Position numbers and translations under genes: made by a program | Notes under the pieces: generated by a model | The model's input: only the letters and a program-made list of their open reading frames with translations | What the model was told of the DNA's origin: nothing | Database searches by the model: none | Origin: Paenibacillus lutrae | GTDB lineage: Bacteria; Bacillota; Bacilli; Paenibacillales; NBRC-103111 | NCBI RefSeq assembly: GCF_009757775.1 | Contig: NZ_RHLK01000003.1 | Span: 559,059 to 623,058, forward strand | Direction: 5' to 3' | DNA length: 64,000 nt | In this document: positions 1-9,164 of the stretch, one piece after another | How positions within the stretch are numbered: the first letter of the stretch is position 1 | Layout of the letters: every line of letters begins with the position of its first letter

Positions 1-1251
1 CATGCCCGCGCTCATGCAGTCATTAATAAGCTGGTGAATAGTCGCCAGCAGATCCTTGACTCCTACACTTCTCTCGAGGTTCGCCCACAGAGCGCGTTCC
101 TCCTCATCGGAGATAATGCTGATTTCGCGCATTTCACGAATCAGGTGAAGAATCAGAAAGTGCAGAATTTGCTCCACACGCAAATAAGAATGCTCCGAGA
201 TCGCTCTCAGACTTTCATTGAGTTTCTCGAAGGTTGCCTCCATCCGGGCTTTGTCGCGTCTTTTTAAGCTCGATACGATGCCTTCCACTAACTCCCACAG
301 CGAATTATTTAACTCATTGCGGTTGGGGTTGGTTTCCTCGAGCATAAGAATCTGCTCCACATTCGGAGAAAGCTGCAGCGATCTCTGCAATTTCTTATAG
401 GCCTCCGCCAGTTTAAGCACGGACAGATGCTCCGGATAAATGCCGACACTAACAGTTAGCTTAACATTCTGCTTGACCGCATTCTGAAGCGTGTCACTCC
501 AGCTATAGACTTCGTCCCGATTGAAGACGGTCGCCTGAAGCTGCCGGATAAGCACACACCATTCCCCTTCGCGGGTTTGCAGAACGGAGTATAAGAGTTG
601 ATAGGGTCCAAGCGCATCCTGAAGGACATTACGAACCGCAAAATTCTCCAGCTTCCGTTCCTTTTCGCTCCACTTCCGGGAAAGCTGCGAATAATTGTCG
701 AGGTCAATCAGCAGAAATGTAAATTCCGTTTCTTCCAGACTGTTGTCATCTTCGAAAAAGTGACGTGTCGACACATTGGTATAATCGAGCAAAATATCAA
801 ACAAAAACTTTTCATACGCCAAATGTTTAACCCGGCTCCACTTCTTCTGCTCATCCAGCTCCGCTTTGCGCTTCTCGCGAATCTCAGTTGCTATTCTTAC
901 TACAATCGCTTCCAGCTCTTCGTAATTAATCGGCTTAAGAATATAATCCTTTGCTCCGAATTTAAGGGCTGAACGGGCATATTCGAATTCCTGGAATCCG
1001 GTAAGAAGAATAACCTGAATATCCTTGTCCATCTGGCTCACCTTCTCCAAGAAGCCGATCCCGTCCATGAGCGGCATCCGGATATCGCTTAACACGAGAT
1101 CCGGCTGGTGCTCCTGCACCATCTCCAGCGCCTTCACGCCATTATGGGCAAGCCCGATCACTTCAATGCCGTGCTTCTCCCATGGAATCACGATTTGAAG
1201 GTTTCGCAAAATATTAATTTCGTCATCGACTAATAGTGCTTTTAAATTCAT
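1..1251 (-). CDS. YesN/AraC-type response regulator, 3' part cut by window edge
   Basis: Response regulator of the YesN class, partner of the kinase gene just upstream. The reading frame is open from the ATG at 1251 to base 1, about 417 residues. The receiver domain covers residues 3-120, with acidic pair D9/D10, phospho-acceptor D56 in LVLSDIRMP, T84 and K106 in ILKP. A long linker of the kind found in YesN proteins follows. The AraC-type helix-turn-helix expected at the C-terminus lies beyond the left edge and is not seen. The kinase stop overlaps an ATG at 1257 (TGATG), but AGGTGA at 1262-1257 is properly spaced (5 nt) only for the ATG at 1251, so I take 1251. The likely target is the transporter operon it belongs to (inference from position). 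Confidence 0.9.
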   Translation of the reverse strand, partial: MNLKALLVDDEINILRNLQIVIPWEKHGIEVIGLAHNGVKALEMVQEHQPDLVLSDIRMPLMDGIGFLEKVSQMDKDIQVILLTGFQEFEYARSALKFGAKDYILKPINYEELEAIVVRIATEIREKRKAELDEQKKWSRVKHLAYEKFLFDILLDYTNVSTRHFFEDDNSLEETEFTFLLIDLDNYSQLSRKWSEKERKLENFAVRNVLQDALGPYQLLYSVLQTREGEWCVLIRQLQATVFNRDEVYSWSDTLQNAVKQNVKLTVSVGIYPEHLSVLKLAEAYKKLQRSLQLSPNVEQILMLEETNPNRNELNNSLWELVEGIVSSLKRRDKARMEATFEKLNESLRAISEHSYLRVEQILHFLILHLIREMREISIISDEEERALWANLERSVGVKDLLATIHQLINDCMSAGM

Positions 1252-1256
1252 ATTCA

Positions 1257-3038
1257 TCACCTGGCTGTCGTTTTCGGTATGATGCATTTGATCCGTGTAC
1301 CCTTGCCCGGTTCGCTGCAAATGTATAATCCGTATCCCGTGCCATAGTGAATCCGAAGCCGGTCCGCTACATTCATGACACCTAATCCAACACGTATAGC
1401 TTGCTCTGCTTCACTCTTTTGTACGTAACCCTTACGATACTGGAACCTCGCAAGCACATCGTCCGGAATTCCGATTCCATTGTCCTCGAGCCACAGAACG
1501 ATATGGTCTCCCCCATCCTCCGCATGAATGGAAATGATTCCTTTGTAAGCAATCCCTTCAAATCCATGCTGAATACTATTCTCCACAAGAGGCTGAAGCG
1601 TTAGTTTTAAGATCGAGTAGTTCTCAAGTTCTCTCGGCAAGTTTATTTCAAAATCAAATAATTCCTCAAAACGATACTTTTGAATTTCCATATAATTCTT
1701 AAGATAATCCAGTTCCAATCCAATTGCAATCTCTTCTTTATGATGGAAGCTAATTCTCAGAATGGTACCGAGACGATACACGAGCTGACTCACTTTTTTA
1801 CCTTGATTCTGTACAGCCAGAGCATTAATGGACTCCAGCGTATTAAACAGAAAGTGCGGTTTGATCTGCGCCTGAAGAAGCATGAGCTCGGCCTTGTTTT
1901 TGCGTTCTTGCTCCTGCTTGACCTCTTCCAGAAGATCGTTGATTCTTAGAACGAGACTGTTAAAGCCTCTAGCCAGAATCGTCGTTTCGTCTTTGCCTTC
2001 GACTTTAACCCTGACATCCAGATCCCCGCGCTCAACCTGCTTCATGGAACTGACGATCCGGATAATAACACGGATATAGCGGTTTACGAAAAGCAAATTA
2101 AATAACAAGGCTGATATGAGGAAAAGCAGCATAATCAAGCTGACCCATTTTAAAATCGCAGCTAGATCTCCGGATAAATAATCCCAAGGTGTTATCGAAA
2201 TCAGCATCCACTTCGGAGCCCCATACTTCTCGAGCCCGACGTCATAGATCGTAACAACACTCTCGACACCATCGAAGTCCATCTTCGTGGAAGTATAACT
2301 CGTATTCAGCTCGACCCGTTCCGACAAGTATTTGTTTAAATTCGTACCATTAATAACTTTGCGGTTGTCATACAAAATCACTCCCTGCTGATTTACGAGC
2401 AGGAAGTGACTGTTTTCCTGGTTATAGAAATTAAAGATCTTATCCATTTCTTTAAAATCAAATTGCAGGAACATCGTGCCGATTTTATTACTCGGAGTCT
2501 CAAACTCATTGACAATCCGGATCTGGCTAAACAAATTGTTATTCCCCGTCAGCTCCGGATTCTCATAAGGACCGATCCATCGGGGAAAGCCGTGCAAATT
2601 ACGGACTTCCTCATAGATAGGATGCTTACTAAGAACTTCGAAGGGAACATGACTAAAGGGAATAACACCACTTGAAAATTTTTCGCCAAGCAGATTGTAC
2701 AAAGAGAAAGTTCCAAGCGGTTCATACGTCAGGAAAATATTCCTCAATTTATAATCGTTTTTGGGATCATTACGCCCTTCTAGATTGTTCGGATCGTTAA
2801 GCGTAATCAAGAGCGATTGGATATCTTTGAGCATCCAGGAATCCGATTGATAATTGGCTTCTTTAATAATTCCCGCAATATTCCGGCCAATAGATTTCAC
2901 CGTTAACTCGGATTGTTCCGTATACTTTTTCTCCGTCACATTCTGAAACATCAAGTAAGTAATGAAACAAATAATGAGAAGAGGAACGATGATAAATCCC
3001 ATGAATGCTATAAATACTTTTTTTCGTAAATTCATCAT
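1257..3038 (-). CDS. YesM-type sensor histidine kinase
   Basis: Membrane sensor kinase of 593 residues. TM1 is about 9-31, followed by an extracellular sensing region 32-295 (Cache-like size), TM2 about 299-318, HAMP about 320-372, and a His_kinase domain with the phospho-accepting H395 in QIKPHFLFNT. The ATPase has an N box (LQPLVENSIQHG) and G box (DNGIGIPDD). This His-kinase subtype and layout are those of the YesM/LytS class. The start follows GAGGAACAG. It sits 23 nt after a permease gene and overlaps the response regulator region, so transporter, kinase and regulator form one operon. Kinases in this setting usually sense an extracellular sugar or glycan fragment, directly or through the binding protein; the ligand here cannot be read from sequence. 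Confidence 0.93.
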   Translation of the reverse strand: MMNLRKKVFIAFMGFIIVPLLIICFITYLMFQNVTEKKYTEQSELTVKSIGRNIAGIIKEANYQSDSWMLKDIQSLLITLNDPNNLEGRNDPKNDYKLRNIFLTYEPLGTFSLYNLLGEKFSSGVIPFSHVPFEVLSKHPIYEEVRNLHGFPRWIGPYENPELTGNNNLFSQIRIVNEFETPSNKIGTMFLQFDFKEMDKIFNFYNQENSHFLLVNQQGVILYDNRKVINGTNLNKYLSERVELNTSYTSTKMDFDGVESVVTIYDVGLEKYGAPKWMLISITPWDYLSGDLAAILKWVSLIMLLFLISALLFNLLFVNRYIRVIIRIVSSMKQVERGDLDVRVKVEGKDETTILARGFNSLVLRINDLLEEVKQEQERKNKAELMLLQAQIKPHFLFNTLESINALAVQNQGKKVSQLVYRLGTILRISFHHKEEIAIGLELDYLKNYMEIQKYRFEELFDFEINLPRELENYSILKLTLQPLVENSIQHGFEGIAYKGIISIHAEDGGDHIVLWLEDNGIGIPDDVLARFQYRKGYVQKSEAEQAIRVGLGVMNVADRLRIHYGTGYGLYICSEPGKGTRIKCIIPKTTAR

Positions 3039-3061
3039 CTCTGTTCCTCTTCCCTCTCCCT

Positions 3062-3904
3062 TTACCCTTTGACGCTTCCCGCAGCCAAGCCTTCGATAAT
3101 CTTCTCTTGAAGTATAGCATAAATAATGACGACCGGAATAATACTGAACATGGTTGCCGCAAGCAGACTACCATAGTTCATCGATAATCCATTGTTCATC
3201 GAAGCCATAGCTACCGGCAAAGTACGCAGGTTTTCTTTGGACAACATAACATTCGCCAGAACAAATTCATTCCAGTGTCCCAGGAAGTTAATAATAAACA
3301 CCGTTACGATTGCCGGAGTCATAAGAGGCAGTACAATTCTTGTAAACAAACCGTAGATGGAGAGGCCGTCCATAACACCGGCTTCTTCAAGCTCCTTGGG
3401 AAGCGACTTAATAAATGCCATAATAATAATAATGGAAAGAGACAGCCCAAAAGCGATATACGGTAAGATCAAGGACCAGTGAGTATCATAAAGTTTGATC
3501 CCAAGATTATTGGTTATCGTAAGAATAAACTTATAAAGTGGAATTAACAGGGAACCTGCCGGAACCATAATAGCCAGTAAGAATACGGCAGTGACCACTT
3601 TGTTCATTTTAGGGAACACCATTCTGGTAAGAGCATAAGCCGTCATAGAAGCCAGAACGATCGTTACGATACTGGAAAATGTACTTATATACAAGCTGTT
3701 CATAAAGTAACGTCCAATATTGGAACTCGACCAGGCATTAATATAGTTGTCCACCGTAAAGTTCCTGATTAGAGAAAATGGGCTCTCAACGATATCCACG
3801 TGCTTTTTAAATGAATTTTGAAAGGCCCAGAATAAAGGGTACAAAGTCACAAATACATATAAAAGCAAGAAAGTGTGGAGAAACCCACTCTTAAATTTCG
3901 CCAT
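3062..3904 (-). CDS. Carbohydrate ABC transporter permease (MalG/UgpE family)
   Basis: Inner-membrane permease of 280 residues with about six TM segments, starting MAKFKSGFLHTFLLLYVFVT. The cytoplasmic EAA loop that docks on the ATPase is visible at about 172-190 (LEEAGVMDGLSIYGLFTR). Length and sequence type fit the MalG/YtcP/LplC permeases of CUT1 importers. The ATG directly abuts the TAA of the preceding permease gene (0 nt gap), with GTGGAG inside that gene as ribosome-binding site, so translation is probably coupled. No ATPase gene is present in the operon. Such systems in Bacillota commonly share one MsmX-type ATPase encoded elsewhere (inference). Confidence 0.93.
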   Translation of the reverse strand: MAKFKSGFLHTFLLLYVFVTLYPLFWAFQNSFKKHVDIVESPFSLIRNFTVDNYINAWSSSNIGRYFMNSLYISTFSSIVTIVLASMTAYALTRMVFPKMNKVVTAVFLLAIMVPAGSLLIPLYKFILTITNNLGIKLYDTHWSLILPYIAFGLSLSIIIIMAFIKSLPKELEEAGVMDGLSIYGLFTRIVLPLMTPAIVTVFIINFLGHWNEFVLANVMLSKENLRTLPVAMASMNNGLSMNYGSLLAATMFSIIPVVIIYAILQEKIIEGLAAGSVKG

Positions 3905-4792
3905 TTAGTTCTCCACATCCTCTAATTTTTTTGTGAGCATATTGCTGAATAGAGTAATGATGAGCGTGAATACAAAGATCAGAATGGCGATCATATTGGC
4001 GTATCCGTAATCATTGCTCGTAAACCCGATTCTATACATATAAGAAGCCATTACTTCCGTTACGCCATAAGGTCCGCCTTTGGTCATAACCATGACAATA
4101 TCCAGTGCCTTCATAGCTCCGGTAATCGACAATAGGACAATGACGCCAAGAATTGGTCTGATGAGCGGAACTGTAATCATAAGTGCTCTTTGATACCCGG
4201 TTGCCCCATCGATCTCGGCAGCCTCATAAATTTCTTTAGAAATACCGAATATGGCAGCTAGTACAAGAACGATGTAGAAACCCGTCCACTGCCAGGCGTT
4301 TGTAAGCAAAATGGATAACATGGCCGTAGACTCATCAGCCAGCCACAATCTTGTCAGACTCGAAAGACCGGAGAAATCTAAAATTTTGTTTAACAAACCA
4401 ACAGTAGGATCAAAAACTGAAATCGACCAAAGTACGCCAACAACTGCGGTTGACAGAATACTAGGCAGGAAGACGGTTGTTTTATAAAAACCGCGCAGTT
4501 TTTTAACTTCAGAGATCAATACCGAAAAGATGACAATGACAGGAACCTGAACAAAGACTGAAAATAAAATGAAGTACAAGTTATTTTTAACGGATGTCCA
4601 GAAGTATTCATCTCCCATTGCTTTCGTTAAATTTTCCAGCCCGTTAAAAGCTGGAGCCGTTAAACCGTCCCAGTCGGTAAAACCATAACGAAGCGTTGAG
4701 AGCAGTGGGTATAAATAGAATGTACAGTAAAAAAATAAGGTAGGTATAATAAACACCAAATATGCCAGAGGATTTCGATAAACCTTATTCAT
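3905..4792 (-). CDS. Carbohydrate ABC transporter permease (MalF/UgpA family)
   Basis: First permease of the importer, 295 residues from the chosen start MNKVYRNPLAYLVF. The first TM is at about 10-30 with further TM segments to the end, and the EAA loop is at about 188-206 (YEAAEIDGATGYQRALMI). A longer frame starts at 4804, but GGAGG at 4802-4798 lies 5 nt before the ATG at 4792, which decides the shorter start. It pairs with the following MalG-type permease. A hairpin lies in the gap between this gene and the binding-protein gene upstream, the usual arrangement where the binding protein is needed in excess. Confidence 0.93.
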   Translation of the reverse strand: MNKVYRNPLAYLVFIIPTLFFYCTFYLYPLLSTLRYGFTDWDGLTAPAFNGLENLTKAMGDEYFWTSVKNNLYFILFSVFVQVPVIVIFSVLISEVKKLRGFYKTTVFLPSILSTAVVGVLWSISVFDPTVGLLNKILDFSGLSSLTRLWLADESTAMLSILLTNAWQWTGFYIVLVLAAIFGISKEIYEAAEIDGATGYQRALMITVPLIRPILGVIVLLSITGAMKALDIVMVMTKGGPYGVTEVMASYMYRIGFTSNDYGYANMIAILIFVFTLIITLFSNMLTKKLEDVEN

Positions 4793-4826
4793 AGCAGCCT
4801 CCATCCTTCACACGAATGTGAATAAG

Positions 4827-4855
4827 AACGGGTACCACTTTGGGTGATACCCGTT
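4827..4855 (-). repeat. Intercistronic hairpin between binding-protein and permease genes
   Basis: Read on the minus strand, a 12-bp stem (AACGGGTATCAC / GTGGTACCCGTT, one G-U pair) encloses a 5-nt loop. No run of T follows, so it is not a full intrinsic terminator. By analogy with other importer operons it may protect the 3' end of the upstream binding-protein message or cause partial termination, giving more binding protein than permease. Confidence 0.7.
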
Positions 4856-4875
4856 TAATTTTTATCTCTTGCTTA

Positions 4876-6207
4876 TTATTTTGCTGCTTTTTTATTCTCA
4901 GCTTCCTGGGATTTTTGAACATCCGCCAGGATTTCTTCCACTTTTTTCTTGCCGCCAACCAGTGCCTGGATACCGTTCTCAAGATCCAGCTTCACTTTTG
5001 GTTGAACAATTGCATCGAATGCAGGGAATGTTTTCTTGCCTTCAGCCGCTTTAAGCATTTCGTTGATGATCGGCTTAACATCGCCAGTTTTCAGCTTCAT
5101 GGATGGGAAGAATCCCTCTTCAGTCAGCTGACGAACTTGGTATTTCTCGGAGTACATTACTTTAATAAATTCAGTTACGGCTTTCTTCTCGTTCTCGTTC
5201 AGCTTCGCGGAGAAACCGAAACCGTTGGAGTAAGAACCGTTGATCAACTCGTTACCTTTACCGCCCTCAACTGTCGGGAAGTTAAAGAATCCGAGGTCTG
5301 CTACGATTTTGGATTGATCCGGGTTGGAATACTTTTGGTTAGCCCAGCCGCCATCGAAGATCATAGCCGTTTTGCCGCCTGCAAACAAATCTTGCATTTG
5401 AGCATATTTCAGAGCCGGTGCATCTTGGTTGAAGAATCCTTTATCCCACATGTCTTCTTTAAATTGCTTGTGGCCTTTAACGAAAGCTTCGTCCGTCCAT
5501 TTAGTAGTTCCGCTTACAAGACCCGCTACAACTTCTTGCCCACCGTTACGGACATAAAGTGTGTTAGGCAGCATGTTAAGCGCCCATGCTTCGTTACCGC
5601 CCAGAGCAAGAGGAGTAACGCCTTTGCCTTTTAATGTTTCGGCAACTTTCAGGAATTCAGCATAAGTTTTTGGAACTTCAACGCCGTTGTCCTTGAAAAT
5701 CTTTTTATTATAGAACACACCTTGAACGTATCCCGCAGTCGGAAGTCCGTAAACTTTGCCATCTACAGTAAACTCGGACAGGTCTACGAAGCTGTCAGTA
5801 AGGTTAAGTTCTTTCAGGATTGGTGTCAGATCAAGCAGGTTGTTTGTTTTCGCATAGTTCTTTGTATCCGCGCCACCGAACAATTCGAAAATTTTCGGAG
5901 GGTTGCCGGCAGCCATTTCTGCTTTCAGCTTCGTATCACGGTTAACTACTTCGTCCACGCCTTCCGGCTCGAATTTAAGCCCAGGCACTTTTCCTTCAAC
6001 CTCTTTAAGAACGTCTTCGAACATAGCCTTTCTCTTCTTAGCCGTGTCTTTAATTTGAGTATGACGGAAAGATACTGTAAATTCTTTCGGTGCTGTTGTT
6101 GCACCCGGATTAGATGAAGCATCAGGAGCAGGTTCTTTGCCGCAAGCTGCAAGAACAGATGTCAGACCTACAGCCAGTGCAACCGTAGTCACTAATTTCT
6201 TTTTCAT
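4876..6207 (-). CDS. Sugar-type ABC transporter substrate-binding lipoprotein
   Basis: Extracellular solute-binding protein of family 1 (MalE/YtcQ-like), 443 residues. The signal peptide ends in the lipobox LAAC with C22 as lipid anchor. A short flexible linker (APDASSNPG) precedes the two-lobed binding fold. Internal sequences such as GNPPKIFELFGG and AMIFDGGWANQ are typical of CUT1 binding proteins. GGGGAGG lies 8 nt before the ATG. It is the first gene of the operon binding protein-permease-permease-kinase-regulator. The substrate is not evident; the family takes mono- and oligosaccharides. Confidence 0.93.
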   Translation of the reverse strand: MKKKLVTTVALAVGLTSVLAACGKEPAPDASSNPGATTAPKEFTVSFRHTQIKDTAKKRKAMFEDVLKEVEGKVPGLKFEPEGVDEVVNRDTKLKAEMAAGNPPKIFELFGGADTKNYAKTNNLLDLTPILKELNLTDSFVDLSEFTVDGKVYGLPTAGYVQGVFYNKKIFKDNGVEVPKTYAEFLKVAETLKGKGVTPLALGGNEAWALNMLPNTLYVRNGGQEVVAGLVSGTTKWTDEAFVKGHKQFKEDMWDKGFFNQDAPALKYAQMQDLFAGGKTAMIFDGGWANQKYSNPDQSKIVADLGFFNFPTVEGGKGNELINGSYSNGFGFSAKLNENEKKAVTEFIKVMYSEKYQVRQLTEEGFFPSMKLKTGDVKPIINEMLKAAEGKKTFPAFDAIVQPKVKLDLENGIQALVGGKKKVEEILADVQKSQEAENKKAAK

Positions 6208-6250
6208 TTGTAGACCTCCCCAAAACTTTTAATTTGTTTCTTACATTATG

Positions 6251-6256
6251 ATTATA
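6251..6256 (-). promoter_or_regulatory. Candidate -10 element for the sugar ABC operon
   Basis: A perfect TATAAT on the minus strand, 44 bases upstream of the binding-protein start. The region 17 nt further upstream (CCCGAA) does not look like a -35 element. A good -10 without a -35 is what an activator-dependent promoter looks like, which would fit control by the AraC-type regulator of the same operon (inference). Confidence 0.4.
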
Positions 6257-6410
6257 GTCTTGGATCAATCATTTCGGGCAGGTTCTCATTTCAATTATGA
6301 GGGGATAAAATTCTCTCAACACCTGCATGTTTTCGGAAGATTATTTCTTATCCTATAGAGAGAAAGTCCCTGATTTAACCGGCAACCTAGTACTGCTAGA
6401 CTATTCTTCA

Positions 6411-6427
6411 TTGTTAAAACTTAACAA
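6411..6427. repeat. Perfect 7-bp inverted repeat, possible operator
   Basis: TTGTTAA-AAC-TTAACAA, a perfect dyad with a 3-nt spacer, in the 278-nt gap between the diguanylate cyclase and the binding-protein gene, about 155 bp upstream of the candidate -10. It could be a binding site for the operon regulator. No run of T follows on either strand, so it is not a terminator. Nothing else is recognisable in 6257-6485. Confidence 0.35.
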
Positions 6428-6485
6428 AGGTTCGCTTCAGGCGGGAAATTCAGCAGCAGTTTTTGTCGACAAACCAGGCAAAACA

Positions 6486-7544
6486 TTAACACACTTGATT
6501 GCGGCCATTATGTTTAGCCCGGTACAGGGCTTTATCAGCTTCTTCCATGAGCAGATCCGGGGCAATGAGCGGGTACGCAGCCGTACCCACTGATATAGTT
6601 AATCGAATTAGCTGCCCGCTTTCGAGGATAAAAGAATGCTTCTCCACACGGGTACGAATCGTCTCCGCTACTTCCCGGGCCTGCTCCAGAGAACACTCGG
6701 GCAATAATACAGCAAATTCCTCTCCCCCCGTACGGCACACTTCATCCATGCGTCTGGTGGATTCTTGAAACAATTTACCAAGCTGCTGCAAAACTGCATC
6801 CCCGGCCGGGTGCCCGTAGGTATCATTAATTTTTTTAAAATGATCAATGTCAAGCGCAAGCAAAGATAACGATTCTTGTTTACTATTGGCAGAAGTAACC
6901 AATTCATTAAATAATTTATCGAACGTCCGGTGGTTATTAAGACCTGTCAAGTAATCTTTATGAGAGGCTTCTTTCATGATCAGAAACATATCGTGAGCCC
7001 GAACAATGTAATCGACCATATAACCCGTAAAAAAACCGGCCACCATCATGGTCCCCAAATAAGCAGGCAGGAGATCCAGACTTTTAAAGCCCAAAGCCGC
7101 ATATAAACTAAGAGCAGAAGTAACCAAAAGTACTGTTATCATCTTAGTCCACCGGGACCAATATTTCTTCTCCTTGTGCACGATTAGACTAGCCATTCCC
7201 GCGACTACAAGAATATTCATTGCACCTATAATGGAAGACCAATTAATCCCCCCAAATAAGACAACTCGTGACGCCCCAATCAGAACACTTGCAATCACGG
7301 CTGAATAGAAACCTCCAAAATGTGCAGCAAGGAGAACGGCAAATCCCCGAAAGTCCACAAAAGTGGATGAATCCACAGGAATGCTGAAATACATGAGTAC
7401 AATTCCGAAGGAACCTGTGAATAAACCCGTTTTTATTTTGATTCCAAACGACTTAAAATCCAGTTTTTCATTCTTGTATAATTGGCTGACACCAAATAAG
7501 AAGGCTAATAAAAGCGCAAAATTAACGATTAGCTCCTTAATCAT
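6486..7544 (-). CDS. Membrane diguanylate cyclase (5TM-LytS-type sensor plus GGDEF)
   Basis: Makes cyclic di-GMP from two GTP. The N-terminal half (about 1-185) is hydrophobic and has the DFRGFAVLLAAHFGG and GASRVVLFGG signatures of the 5TM-5TMR_LYT sensor domain of LytS-like proteins. The C-terminal GGDEF domain starts near 195 and has an intact active site GGEEF (273-277) and an inhibitory I-site RRMD five residues before it (264-267), so it should be active and feedback-inhibited. The ATG at 7553 touches AGGAG with no spacing, while the ATG at 7544 lies 9 nt from it, so I take 7544 (352 residues). It appears monocistronic, with the pdh terminator behind its promoter region. The 5TM domain ligand is unknown here; murein fragments have been proposed for relatives. 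Confidence 0.92.
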   Translation of the reverse strand: MIKELIVNFALLLAFLFGVSQLYKNEKLDFKSFGIKIKTGLFTGSFGIVLMYFSIPVDSSTFVDFRGFAVLLAAHFGGFYSAVIASVLIGASRVVLFGGINWSSIIGAMNILVVAGMASLIVHKEKKYWSRWTKMITVLLVTSALSLYAALGFKSLDLLPAYLGTMMVAGFFTGYMVDYIVRAHDMFLIMKEASHKDYLTGLNNHRTFDKLFNELVTSANSKQESLSLLALDIDHFKKINDTYGHPAGDAVLQQLGKLFQESTRRMDEVCRTGGEEFAVLLPECSLEQAREVAETIRTRVEKHSFILESGQLIRLTISVGTAAYPLIAPDLLMEEADKALYRAKHNGRNQVC

Positions 7545-7663
7545 TTCTATCATCTCCTATTAAAACCAAGCAAAACAATCAACCTCGTTCTAATTACCCA
7601 CATTTTATAGGCATAATATACCATATATATTCTCGGGAAGACACATTTCAGATCACGCACGCA

Positions 7664-7706
7664 TAAAAAAGACATGCAGCAGAGAATGTCTCCACCGCAT
7701 GTCTTT
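7664..7706 (-). terminator. Intrinsic terminator of the pdh operon
   Basis: A 10-bp stem (AAAGACATGC / GCATGTCTTT) with a 19-nt loop, followed on the minus strand by TTTTTT. It lies 38 nt after the pdhD stop codon and ends the pdhABCD transcript. Confidence 0.85.
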
Positions 7707-7744
7707 ATTTATTAGAAGACCAATTTATTGACCCATCGGGCCAA

Positions 7745-9160
7745 TTATTTGCCCAGCATGTGAATCGGGTGACCCAGGGCTCCCTCAGCAGCTTCAGCCA
7801 CAATTTCACCAAGTGTCGGGTGGGCATGAATCGTAAGGGCGATATCTTCAAGAGTTGCCCCCATCTCGATGGCAAGGCCGATTTCAGCAATCAGGTTCGA
7901 TGCTTCCGGTCCTACGATTTGGGAACCTACAACAAGTCCTGTCTCTTTATCGGCTACGATCTTAACGAAACCTTCGGTTGCATTCAGGGAAAGCGCACGG
8001 CCGTTAGCTGCATATGGGAACTTGCCTACAGATACGCTCATGCCTTTCTCTTTAGCTTCGGTTTCGTTCAGACCGACACTAGCAATCTCAGGATCAGAGA
8101 ATACTACGGCTGGTATAGCCTTGTAATCTACAACGCTCGGTTGTCCTGCGATAGCTTCGGCAGCAACCTTACCTTCGTAAGATGCTTTGTGCGCCAGTGC
8201 AAGACCCGGAACGATGTCACCAATCGCGAAAATATGCGGGATGCTCGTGCGGCCCTGCTCGTCAACTTCAATCAGACCACGGTCGGTCAATTTGATGTTG
8301 ATCAGGTCCAGTCCAAGCTCACCATCGGTGTTAGGACGGCGTCCTACTGTAACCAGCAAGTAATCGGCTGTTACTTTCTTCTCTTCACCTTTTACAGTAA
8401 AGGTAACGGTAACGTCCTTGTCTGTCTGTTCGGAGCTTTGAGCCATTGCTTCCGTGAATACTTCTACATTTACTTTAGACAGGTTCTTAGCTACAAGACG
8501 GGACATTTCCTTCTCGAAGCCTGGAAGTACAGTATCGGAACCTTCCAGAACCGTTACTTTCGTTCCGAACTTAGCAAACGTTTGTCCAAGCTCGATTCCG
8601 ATATATCCGCCACCTATTACAACCATGCTCTTCGGAATTTCTTTCAATTCCAGCGCTTCCGTGGAAGAAAGAATACGTCCGCCGAACGGGAACGGCTTAA
8701 GCTCAATCGGGCGGGAACCTGTTGCAATGATGCAGTGCTTGAAACGGTAACGCGGCGCTTCTTGATCGTTAAAGACACGCGCTTCGTTCTCGTTGATAAA
8801 CATAGCTTCGCCTTGGAACATCTGGATTTTGTTGCCTTTAAGGAGCCCGGCAACACCGCTGGTCAGTTTTTTCACAACGGAAGCTTTCCATTCCTGCGTC
8901 TTAGCGTAGTCCAGTTTCACGTTCTCAGCCGAAACGCCCATCACTTCAGAATGCTGTGCTGCTTCGTATTGATGTGCTGCAGAAATAAGAGCCTTGGACG
9001 GGATACAACCACGGTTTAAGCATACGCCGCCCCATTCGGATTTATCCACGATAAGTACACTTTTACCCAACTGCGCCGCACGAATTGCAGCTACATAACC
9101 ACCGGGACCTGCACCAATTACCAGAACGTCGATATCTAAAGAAGCGTCTCCTACTACCAT
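7745..9160 (-). CDS. pdhD: Dihydrolipoamide dehydrogenase (E3)
   Basis: E3 subunit of pyruvate dehydrogenase. It reoxidises dihydrolipoamide on E2 and passes the electrons through FAD to NAD+. It has 471 residues, the normal length. The FAD-binding GAGPGGY starts near residue 16, the redox-active disulfide is C47/C52 in [14 protein letters not shown], an NAD-binding [10 protein letters not shown] is near 180, and the catalytic dyad is H447/E452 in [13 protein letters not shown] lies 9 nt before the ATG inside the end of pdhC; the two genes are 4 nt apart. It is last in the pdhABCD operon and may also serve other 2-oxoacid dehydrogenases or the glycine cleavage system. Confidence 0.97.
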   Translation of the reverse strand: MVVGDASLDIDVLVIGAGPGGYVAAIRAAQLGKSVLIVDKSEWGGVCLNRGCIPSKALISAAHQYEAAQHSEVMGVSAENVKLDYAKTQEWKASVVKKLTSGVAGLLKGNKIQMFQGEAMFINENEARVFNDQEAPRYRFKHCIIATGSRPIELKPFPFGGRILSSTEALELKEIPKSMVVIGGGYIGIELGQTFAKFGTKVTVLEGSDTVLPGFEKEMSRLVAKNLSKVNVEVFTEAMAQSSEQTDKDVTVTFTVKGEEKKVTADYLLVTVGRRPNTDGELGLDLINIKLTDRGLIEVDEQGRTSIPHIFAIGDIVPGLALAHKASYEGKVAAEAIAGQPSVVDYKAIPAVVFSDPEIASVGLNETEAKEKGMSVSVGKFPYAANGRALSLNATEGFVKIVADKETGLVVGSQIVGPEASNLIAEIGLAIEMGATLEDIALTIHAHPTLGEIVAEAAEGALGHPIHMLGK

Positions 9161-9164
9161 TTGT

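Noticed and set aside
6257-6485. Possible c-di-GMP riboswitch upstream of the binding-protein gene, given the neighbouring cyclase
   Set aside because: No GEMM core sequences could be found on either strand.
6327-6593. Plus-strand frame of 88 codons overlapping the end of the diguanylate cyclase
   Set aside because: Half of it is antisense to the well-supported GGDEF gene, with no ribosome-binding site.
7760-9019. Long plus-strand frame (419 codons) opposite pdhD
   Set aside because: Exact antisense of a firmly identified gene; cysteine- and phenylalanine-rich translation typical of shadow frames.
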